From: Nostoc flagelliforme FACHB-838
GTDB taxonomy: Bacteria > Cyanobacteriota > Cyanobacteriia > Cyanobacteriales > Nostocaceae
Length of the DNA: 64,000 nt
Direction: 5' to 3'
Assembly: GCF_014698065.1 (NCBI RefSeq)
Contig: NZ_JACJSI010000012.1
Coordinates: forward strand, 80,675-144,674
Position numbers and translations under genes: made by a program
Shown here: positions 57,453 to 64,000 of the stretch, piece by piece
Layout of the letters: each line of letters starts with the position of its first letter
How positions within the stretch are numbered: position 1 is the stretch's first letter
Notes under the pieces: model-generated
What the model saw: the letters and a program-made list of their open reading frames with translations, nothing else
Told to the model about the DNA's origin: nothing
Database searches by the model: none

Positions 57453-58421
57453 TCAAATTCGGAAATGTTCGGTAATACTGGTATTTTCAAAAGCTACCCT
57501 AACGCTAAATTGCTCTGTGGGTTCACCACGAAACTGCAACTGAATGTAGTTGTCTGATTTTCTAGATTGAGCGTCTAGAAATACTGCTCCCGAACTATCT
57601 AGAACGGTGAGATGAACTCCTGACGGCAAGTAGATTTGATTCCCAGTGGCGTGCAATTGCAGATGAATACTGGTTTGTTGATCCTTTTCGGGGCTAATTT
57701 CCACAATCAACATAACTGGTTGGTTAAGAATTTGGATCCCCAAATCAATCAGTTTTGCCCGTTTAGTAATTGATTCTGGTTGGTTAAGGCTATCTAGTTC
57801 CAAAGTTTCAATACTGCGAAAGGCATAAGTTGGTCTGAGTTCCGGCACGTTCCACAGGGATTCAATAGTCTGCCAGCCAGTCTCAAATATACCAGCAAAC
57901 CACTGACTCAAATTCACTAGTGAAGTAACTGGAGATTGACGCAGTTGCCAGATGTGGTCGATAAATGCTTCCAATGGTTGCAGTTGCGCTAAAGGCAGTA
58001 TTTCATCTGTGACACTAGGAATAAAACCAAGCAGCTTCGCTTCTTGCAGGAATTCATCAAATTGAACTGCTAAATAACCCACTCGTTCTTCCCAAGTTTC
58101 TGGAGGAATAGAAAATATCTGCTGATGGCAATGGACAGGGCGACATTCCAGACGACCAATTGAGGACACCTCTAAGTCAGCTACATTTCCACAAAGGCGC
58201 ATAATGGGGTTCCAGCTATCACTAGCTTGAAGATCAGTAGGAATATTCATCATCTGCAAGTAGTCATTCACCACCCATACAGCCAGAGTATTCAGCCGGA
58301 CTTGCTCTGCTTTTTCAGGATTTGGCTGCTGTTTAGCAAATTGCTGGGCAGTTGTGCGAGCTGTTTGGGAAATCGGCAATGTCAAAGCGTAATCGTCTAG
58401 CTGATAGGTGGAGTTATTCAT
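57453..58421 (-). CDS. DUF1822 protein
   Basis: A 322-residue soluble protein with the DUF1822 layout: LTLPISQTARTTAQQFAKQQ near the start, NTLAVWVVNDYLQMM, and a beta-rich C-terminal part (GVHLTVLDSSGAVF, IQLQFRGEPTEQFSVRVAFE). Function is unknown. The C-terminal part looks like a carbohydrate- or ligand-binding sandwich, but that is a guess. It precedes the CHAT-CHASE2 gene on the same strand. Confidence 0.85.
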   Translation of the reverse strand: MNNSTYQLDDYALTLPISQTARTTAQQFAKQQPNPEKAEQVRLNTLAVWVVNDYLQMMNIPTDLQASDSWNPIMRLCGNVADLEVSSIGRLECRPVHCHQQIFSIPPETWEERVGYLAVQFDEFLQEAKLLGFIPSVTDEILPLAQLQPLEAFIDHIWQLRQSPVTSLVNLSQWFAGIFETGWQTIESLWNVPELRPTYAFRSIETLELDSLNQPESITKRAKLIDLGIQILNQPVMLIVEISPEKDQQTSIHLQLHATGNQIYLPSGVHLTVLDSSGAVFLDAQSRKSDNYIQLQFRGEPTEQFSVRVAFENTSITEHFRI

Positions 58422-58844
58422 AAGTCAATTTCTAGTGATCAATGCTGCTATGTAGATATCATCCGCATTCACTAAATTTATGCCACAAAATTAAATACTG
58501 GAAAAAGATAATTGGGGATTGGGGATTGGGGTTTGGCTATTGGGTATTAGGTAAAAATATCTCACAAAATTGAGAGATTGTATATTGAGATGATATAGCA
58601 ATACTTCTGGGTTTTGCATTTTTAACTCGGAATCGAGTTTGGGGTAAAGGGTACTGAGTTTGGGTTAAAGGTTTTTTCTTTCTTTTTCCCCTTAACCGAG
58701 AAGTATCGGATGATATGGGAGATAGAGGTTTTGAGTCTTTAGACTTCTATAAAGATAGCCAGAAAGAGGAGGCTTTGCCTCCTAGAATGGTTTCCCAGTT
58801 TCGAGCCTGGGAACGAGGTAAATCCTCAGTGCCCAATCCCCCAA
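58422..58844. other. Spacer with MITE-like copy and small hairpins
   Basis: About 420 bp. It holds the inverted MITE copy at 58599-58708, a hairpin AGGAGGC/GCCTCCT (about 58767-58783) and a TTCCCAG/CTGGGAA hairpin near 58792-58812. No gene seen. Confidence 0.6.
58599..58708 (-). repeat. MITE-like element, copy 3 (inverted)
   Basis: Starts CAATACTTCTGGGTTTTGCA and ends CCGAGAAGTATCG. It is the reverse complement of the elements at 1756 and 1936. Confidence 0.75.
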
Positions 58845-61811
58845 TTACAACCAATTTCCAATCAATACATAGGCAGACCAAAAGCTTGGTGCATGATAAT
58901 TAGGATGTTTCAGCAGCTTTAGCTGGGCACGATGGACTGCTTCGGCTTTAGTGATTTTGCCACTCTTGAGTTCTTGATAGAAGGCGCTAACAAACATTGC
59001 CGTCGACTCATCATCAATTTGCCACAGGGAGGCTATAGTACTACGTGCCCCAGCTCGTACAGCTGCTCCTGCCAAACCGAGTGCTGCACGGCTATCTCCT
59101 GTTGCTGTTTGGCAAGCACTCAAAACTAATAGTTCCACTATGGTTTTACCCTGGCTGCGGAAGAGAGTATCAAAATCCTTAACATTTATCCGGCCATCGT
59201 AATCCAAAATAAAAGTTTCCTCAAGACGGGAACTAAACTGACCGTGGGTTGCCAAATGCACTATGTTAAATGAAGCAGCACCAATTTCATTCTCTAAATT
59301 CTTTTTCTTAAAATCTCCATCTAGTAGACGAGTTGTGGATACTCCTGCTTTGGTAATGCCGTCGAATTCAGATTTGATCCCCAGCAATGGCCCATACTTG
59401 GAAAATTTTGGCGGGGGCTGAGTCAATCCTGCGGTAAGAGCTACTAGCTGCTGTTGCACCAGTGGTTTTGGGTTTAGGAGTTGTAGACCTACACTCAGAG
59501 CAACTGCATATTTCTCTATCAAGTATTCTTTACCATCGTAGAGAGCTGCCATTGGTAAGTTGCGTAATGGGCCATCTAGGACGAATACTAAGGTATCGAC
59601 ACCACTTTTTTGCAATTGTGACTCAATGGGTTTAAGCAGCCAGTTGTAAACTTCTTGCGATTGGGTTTGGACGAGCCTAGTAGCAGTGGGATTGACAAGA
59701 TTTCTTCGCAGTTCTAGTAAGAGTTTTTCTACATCTGCTTGCAAAATCTTGGTACTGTAGCTTTGCAAGCGTTGTTTAGGAATTTTGACAATTACGTGAA
59801 GCTCGTCACGAAGAATAATCGGATAAAGGATAGCAGCCTGGGAATTATTTTGGTCTACTACTTGATCGAGGGCTACTCTCTGACCTTGCAGGCAGGCTTC
59901 CTGGAAGAAGTCATCCAATTCTGCTAGTTGGAGTGCTTCAATCCGTTCGCGTGCTTTCTCCAACGTTTTTTCATCTGGTTTTCCTTGTTGGGATTGCAGC
60001 AGTAACTCTACTGACTGTCGGTAGACGGGTTCCACGCTGTCCCGGAAGTTGAATTGCACATCCTGGTTTACTACATCTTTATTTGCTACTAAATCTCTGC
60101 GGAGAGACTGGAGTGTGTTTACAGCAGCATCATAAGCCGCGATCGCACCATTAATATCTTTTTTTTCCCTGAGCAATCTACCTAACTGCCACTCTAAACT
60201 ATAGGTAATTTCTGGTGCATTACTGCTCTGTGCCAAAGCTAATCCTTCCTGGGTAAGCTTTTGCGCCTCTGTCCACTGTTTAGTTTCTTCGTACAAGCCG
60301 CCTAAACTCTTCAGAGCATAAGCCTCTGCTCGCTTGTCTCCTAAATTGTGGGATTGCTGGATGGCTCTAGCAAGTAATACTGCTGAGTCTTTTTTACTAG
60401 ATGCTAAGTAATAACTACTACTAGACGCGTGCAAAATACCACTCTTGACTTTTGCCAAACTTTGTGAAAAGTTAACATGAGCGTAAATACTAGCACGACT
60501 GAGGGGGAGTTGGTCGAGTTGGGACTCAATTAACGGTAAGAGAGTTTGAGCCTTTGCCCATTCTTGGTCTTCAATAAGTAGTCCCAGGTGATTCAGTTGG
60601 GCTTGGATTTTTGTGAGGGGTGAGGGAGAAGCTTCGACTGTTTGTTGATAATAAGCGATCGCCTGTTGCTTTTCCTGTTGTTTACGAGCATTATTCCCCA
60701 AACTAAACAGACTAGCCCCAATATCAGCACTTGATTGCAGGTTTCGAGCAATCGTCAGACTTTGTTCTAGTGCTTGTCGTGATTTTTTCAAATCGCGTAC
60801 TACCAAAAGGGCATCACCAAGCGATCGCAAACTTACTGTCTTTTCTATGGAATCTGGTTGAGATTCTAACGTTTGTTTTACTTGGTCTAGTGTTTTGACA
60901 GCCCTTGGGTAAAATCCTTGAGCTTGCCATGCCTGTGCTTGATTGATTAGCGATCGCACCACGCCACTTTTATTATTTGTTTGCTTGTAGATTTCTTCCG
61001 TCTGCCGCCAAGTTTTTAAAGCCGCCTCGGGCTGCCCCATCGCCAGTTGCAGACGACCTTGAATATCTAACGATTGGGCAAATATTTGCAGATTTTGATT
61101 TTCATTCTGTCCTTTAAGCAAATTTAAGCTCTCTGTAATTGCCTCCTGTGCCTGACTCCATGCACCGAGTTGCTGATGAGCTAGGGAAAGATTACTCAAT
61201 GTCGCTGCCAATGTGAGGCTTTCCCCTTGCTGTCTATATGCCTGGACAGCTTGTTGCAACACTTCTACAGCCTTAGTATAATTTCCATTGCTGTATAAAA
61301 CTTTACCCTGCTGCAATAGTGAGGCTGGGTCAGCAGTGACAGCCAGCGATGTCAGACTGTTAACTGGTAATTGGGATGATGAACTAATTGGGCTAGGAAC
61401 TTTTGCCAGCAAAGGTGATGTGAGAATGCATAGCAAGGCGATTAAGAAGTATAAAACCAAACATAAAAACTTAGCCAGCGTTTTGGCTCCCCGTGCTGGG
61501 AGGGTTTCCCTACTTATGCCCCTACTCTTAAGCAAGCTACGCGCAGCATCTCCCGTAAGGGTTTTTTTGGTTTTTGAAATGAGTGACTGACAAACTCTGA
61601 AGGGGTTAAAAGTTTTGCAATGTAGGCAAAATAGGCGATGCCTTGGCTCCCTTTGCCTTTTAACTTTTACAAAATTCGCGCCAAAAATCCTAGTTATTTT
61701 AGCCATAAGACATGACGAGAGGTAAGTAACGCATTCCCCACAGATCAATCTTGGGGCTTTTAGCAGAGAAAGAGAAACAGCGGCTTGGAACGCGCACAGG
61801 TTCCGAAACAC
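58845..61811 (-). CDS. TPR-CHAT protease-like protein
   Basis: The frame is up to 988 residues. After a hydrophobic segment (LAKFLCLVLYFLIALLCILT, near 115) come about ten TPR-type helical repeats (about 155-600) and a C-terminal CHAT domain with His856 (LATHGQF) and Cys900 (SACQTATGD), ending WSAYVLIGNWL. The layout is the standard cyanobacterial TPR-CHAT protein, exported or membrane-anchored. The first 110 residues are partly encoded by repeat-like DNA (61480-61570) and are probably not native; the true start may lie near the hydrophobic segment. It lies downstream of a sigma-factor gene on the same strand. Confidence 0.88.
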   Translation of the reverse strand: MFRNLCAFQAAVSLSLLKAPRLICGECVTYLSSCLMAKITRIFGANFVKVKRQREPRHRLFCLHCKTFNPFRVCQSLISKTKKTLTGDAARSLLKSRGISRETLPARGAKTLAKFLCLVLYFLIALLCILTSPLLAKVPSPISSSSQLPVNSLTSLAVTADPASLLQQGKVLYSNGNYTKAVEVLQQAVQAYRQQGESLTLAATLSNLSLAHQQLGAWSQAQEAITESLNLLKGQNENQNLQIFAQSLDIQGRLQLAMGQPEAALKTWRQTEEIYKQTNNKSGVVRSLINQAQAWQAQGFYPRAVKTLDQVKQTLESQPDSIEKTVSLRSLGDALLVVRDLKKSRQALEQSLTIARNLQSSADIGASLFSLGNNARKQQEKQQAIAYYQQTVEASPSPLTKIQAQLNHLGLLIEDQEWAKAQTLLPLIESQLDQLPLSRASIYAHVNFSQSLAKVKSGILHASSSSYYLASSKKDSAVLLARAIQQSHNLGDKRAEAYALKSLGGLYEETKQWTEAQKLTQEGLALAQSSNAPEITYSLEWQLGRLLREKKDINGAIAAYDAAVNTLQSLRRDLVANKDVVNQDVQFNFRDSVEPVYRQSVELLLQSQQGKPDEKTLEKARERIEALQLAELDDFFQEACLQGQRVALDQVVDQNNSQAAILYPIILRDELHVIVKIPKQRLQSYSTKILQADVEKLLLELRRNLVNPTATRLVQTQSQEVYNWLLKPIESQLQKSGVDTLVFVLDGPLRNLPMAALYDGKEYLIEKYAVALSVGLQLLNPKPLVQQQLVALTAGLTQPPPKFSKYGPLLGIKSEFDGITKAGVSTTRLLDGDFKKKNLENEIGAASFNIVHLATHGQFSSRLEETFILDYDGRINVKDFDTLFRSQGKTIVELLVLSACQTATGDSRAALGLAGAAVRAGARSTIASLWQIDDESTAMFVSAFYQELKSGKITKAEAVHRAQLKLLKHPNYHAPSFWSAYVLIGNWL

Positions 61812-62256
61812 TATCCCCCAAACCTCTAGGTGCGGTTACGATTAACAGAGGATGTACTCATCCCCACGCCCAAAAAACACATTGGTTTGCCTAGAAGCAA
61901 GTAATATGTTTTTATCCTAATTGAGACTACGCGACAGTATCTTGTTTAGTGGACAGGTTTTTTCTGCGTAGTTACGCAGTGTTTTATCCAATTTCAACAT
62001 ATCAATATTATCTCATGAAATACCCTGATTTTTTAGACTCTAAACTTGATGGGCAAAGTATAGTTAAGTATATACTTAACATAGCAAGGTAGCACATTTG
62101 TACTATCTTGCTATGTATCTATTAAATCCGTGAACAGTTATCACGGTTTCAGTTAGATATTTGACTCCGACTGAACACGCCATTTTTAGAAATGGGGGAC
62201 TCTCACTCCCAACGGAAAAATTAACTGGTAACTAATAACTGTTGAAACAAGAATCC
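61812..62256. other. Spacer between sigma factor and TPR-CHAT genes with palindromes
   Basis: About 445 bp. It contains the 18-bp palindrome at 62063, an adjacent stem at 62080-62115, and a hairpin CCGTGA/TCACGG near 62128-62146. No gene. Confidence 0.6.
62063..62115. promoter_or_regulatory. Adjacent palindromes, possible operator or RNA hairpins
   Basis: GTTAAGTATATACTTAAC (62063-62080) is a perfect 18-bp palindrome. It is followed directly by CATAGCAAG ... CTTGCTATG (62080-62115) as a second inverted repeat. Both lie between the sigma-factor gene and the TPR-CHAT gene. Terminator, operator or mobile repeat cannot be told apart. Confidence 0.45.
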
Positions 62257-62922
62257 CTATAACAATCCCTCCAATTCTGCGAATTTACGCAAACGGGGTA
62301 GACATTGGCGCTGATAAAAACTGCTTAATGTCGGAATTGACAACCCAAATTCTTCAGATAATTCTCTCCAGCTTACTTCTGGGGGTAAGCGTTTGAGAAT
62401 TAACACCTGACAGTTGACATCTGGATGCCCTTTAATGTGAGTAGCGCGTAGTTCTCCATCAGAATCTGTCCTCGCCCATATCTCTAGGTTTTCCAAAATC
62501 GGAGGCGCTTGGGGGCTAGCCGGGAGATTATCTACAGGGTCAATAGTTTCACTTGTTCCACCCGATGTAGACTGATGAATTCTCAGAGGGACTATTGTGG
62601 CTTGTTCCCGGTTTTGGTTAAGGTAAAAGTCTTGTAGTCTCCTTTTTAGGTAAGCATTCAGCCAGGTGATGACGCTGCCATGAGTGGGGTCATAGATTTG
62701 ACCGGTCAAACCTTCACAAACATTGCGACAAAAATACAACCAAGTTTGTTGTAGTGCGTCTTGATAATAGGGAGTACTTTCCCTCCAAAGTCTACTTGCT
62801 GTCAAGCGAATAATTTGCGTGAGCAGCTTTTGACGCTGAGGACTACCAGGTTGGTGTCCACAGGCTTCTTTAACTAAGCAGCGTAGCTGTTCATCGTGAA
62901 CCATGACAATCTTGGAGAACAA
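62257..62922 (-). CDS. Sigma-70 family RNA polymerase sigma factor (ECF-like)
   Basis: A 221-residue protein. Region 2 resembles RESTPYYQDALQQTWLYFCR ... GSVITWLNAYLKRRLQDFY. Region 4 at the C-terminus reads RLPPEVSWRELSEEFGLSIP followed by a helix ending LPRLRKF, a typical helix-turn-helix. A proline-rich linker (NLPASPQAPP) joins them. It would direct RNA polymerase to a special promoter set. In cyanobacteria such small sigma factors often lie with CHAT, DUF1822 and DUF928 genes, as here. It may start at the ATG at 62904 (MVHDEQLRCLVKEAC). Confidence 0.8.
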   Translation of the reverse strand: MFSKIVMVHDEQLRCLVKEACGHQPGSPQRQKLLTQIIRLTASRLWRESTPYYQDALQQTWLYFCRNVCEGLTGQIYDPTHGSVITWLNAYLKRRLQDFYLNQNREQATIVPLRIHQSTSGGTSETIDPVDNLPASPQAPPILENLEIWARTDSDGELRATHIKGHPDVNCQVLILKRLPPEVSWRELSEEFGLSIPTLSSFYQRQCLPRLRKFAELEGLL

Positions 62923-62975
62923 AGCAAGAATATCTTAGTATTGCGTATAACAACGCCCTAAAAAATTACCTTTCG

Positions 62976-63293
62976 TCAAGATGCCAAATTTTTTTTAGAG
63001 GGAACGGGGCATGGGGCATTGGTGGGTAAGATTTCTGCCGTTAGAATAATTAATAGCCCATACCACCACTCTTCACCCCATTGTCCCGGCGAAACCCAAG
63101 CATCGGGGGTAAGAATTAAGGCAGATATGATGCCAAAATTGGCGGGATTGAAAAAATGCTTATCACCTACTTGAAAGATAAATTTACTAGCGATCGCAAG
63201 AACTGCGGCTATTGCCATTGTTGTCCAGTGGTCAGCCCGCAATAGTAAACTTAGCCCCAGTGAGGTAATTAAAGCACTGCGAAGATTGGGCAT
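62976..63293 (-). pseudogene. RnfD-like membrane protein, truncated at both ends
   Basis: About 80 residues (RSALITSLGLSLLLRADHWT ... FFNPANFGIISALILTPDAW) match the middle of the RnfD/NqrB-type membrane subunit family, which is usually about 300 residues in cyanobacteria. The N-terminal membrane helices are missing and the upstream DNA is the 75-bp dispersed repeat. The C-terminus breaks off after YGLLIILTA into unrelated sequence. It is most likely a gene fragment. Confidence 0.7.
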
Positions 63294-63298
63294 TTGTT

Positions 63299-63376
63299 TT
63301 TTGTCATTTGTTATTTGTCCTACCCTGCGGGTACTCCGTTGGAGAACTTGAAGAGTAGCCGCTAGGGCATCTATGT
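63299..63376 (-). repeat. 75-bp dispersed repeat, copy 2 (inverted)
   Basis: The reverse complement of the repeat at 46447-46523, with about five differences. It sits at the 5' breakpoint of the RnfD-like fragment. Confidence 0.85.
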
Positions 63377-63507
63377 TGTTTGCTAATGACCAATAACTAA
63401 CGAATAATCGGTCGGTTCGCTCATTTCACAAACAGAATAGCCAAATAACAGCCTGAAAGTGTAGTCTGCAAAGGTGTTCACTAATAATTGAGGCGGCTAG
63501 ATAACAG

Positions 63508-64000
63508 TTGCAAAACACTACATCAGAGCGAGTAGATGATCTTCCAGTGATCATTCATTGGTTGTTACAAATGCAGATCCAGTTTTTGCTAGACCTTGAA
63601 TTACCAACGCCGCATGGCAATCGTCAGGGTTTGAGTTACGGTCAACTGGCGGTATTATTATTGACTTACATATTGACTCAAGCAGATCACAGGCTTTGTG
63701 CAGTCGAATCATGGGTACGCCAGCATCATCAAAGTTTAGAAATGGCAACAGGGTGGTCCATTCGGGATAAAGATTGTAGTGATGACCGATTAGCTGACAT
63801 GGTAGGCATCTTAGGATCATCGGAAAATGATGCGATGATTCAAGTCGAAACAGTCTTGGGACAGCACTTGGTCAAAGCTTATGACTTGTCTACAGATATC
63901 GCTCGTTGCGATACTACAAGCTTGAGCGTATATCATCAGCCACAAGTGGATAATCAGCAGGTTGAGCAAGCATTATCCCCACCATTGCTTCACAAAGGAC
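63508..64000 (+). CDS. IS1634-type transposase with DUF4277, N-terminal part (cut by window end)
   Basis: An open frame runs without stop to the window edge. It starts at TTG 63508 (stop codon just upstream at 63502) and reads QNTTSERVDDLPVIIHWLLQ, then GLSYGQLAVLLLTYILTQADH and RLCAVESWVRQHH. This is the DUF4277 N-terminal domain of IS1634-family transposases. The first catalytic Asp is probably in DIARCDTTSLSVY near residue 133. The opposite-strand frame at 63551-63820 is only its shadow. The left inverted repeat should lie between 63377 and 63507; I cannot fix it. Confidence 0.85.
   Translation, partial: MQNTTSERVDDLPVIIHWLLQMQIQFLLDLELPTPHGNRQGLSYGQLAVLLLTYILTQADHRLCAVESWVRQHHQSLEMATGWSIRDKDCSDDRLADMVGILGSSENDAMIQVETVLGQHLVKAYDLSTDIARCDTTSLSVYHQPQVDNQQVEQALSPPLLHKG

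Noticed and set aside
63551..63820. Minus-strand 89-residue frame
   Set aside because: The plus strand encodes a clear IS1634-type transposase over the same bases.

Overview
The window is chromosomal DNA from a filamentous, heterocyst-forming cyanobacterium of the Nostoc/Anabaena type. The main evidence is many HIP1 octamers (GCGATCGC), a hetF gene preceded by a tandem array of nsiR1 small-RNA genes, an orphan carboxysome shell protein, CHAT/DUF928/DUF1822 gene families, and many short dispersed repeats typical of Nostocales. No rRNA, tRNA or CRISPR array was seen.

Layout. 1-6500: 5' end of a solo groEL under a CIRCE operator, a divergent undecaprenyl-phosphate sugar-1-phosphate transferase, fabG, a thioredoxin and an SLH-type outer-membrane porin, separated by repeat-rich spacers. 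6700-11300: a hypothetical gene, a 2H-phosphoesterase-like gene, holA, a DUF4168 gene and a PAS-LuxR regulator. 11300-24360: a very large hybrid histidine kinase, a GH31 alpha-glucosidase, an FAD oxidoreductase fused to a Rieske domain, a squalene/phytoene synthase-like gene and a Ser/Thr kinase with pentapeptide repeats. 24360-29350: the nsiR1 array (eight units, six well preserved), transcribed antisense toward the leader of hetF, then hetF itself.

29750-39600: metH, then a cluster with the look of a zinc-starvation (Zur) regulon: a hemB whose metal site lacks the zinc cysteines, an FAD/NAD(P)-binding protein and a COG0523 GTPase metallochaperone. Each is preceded by a Fur/Zur-type palindrome. 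An IS200/IS605-family tnpB element sits exactly at the hemB stop codon. A methyltransferase follows.

39800-48200: core genes (htpG, rpmB, ffh, rpsP, khpA-like, phoH-like) followed by a ChuX/HutX-like protein, an orphan CcmK-type shell protein and a lumenal/periplasmic protein. 48250-54000: an ABC exporter, a membrane protein of unknown function and an M3 oligopeptidase. 54050-62920: a minus-strand cluster of sigma factor, TPR-CHAT protein, DUF1822, CHAT-CHASE2 and DUF928, which looks like a sigma-factor-linked, caspase-like signalling module. 62970-64000: a scrambled end with an RnfD-like gene truncated at both ends, a 75-bp dispersed repeat, and the start of an IS1634-type transposase that runs off the window.

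The strongest points for follow-up are the nsiR1 array with its two sequence subfamilies, the putative Zur cluster interrupted by a TnpB element, and the sigma/CHAT/DUF cluster. Three CHAT-fold proteins occur in this one window (HetF and two in the last cluster).
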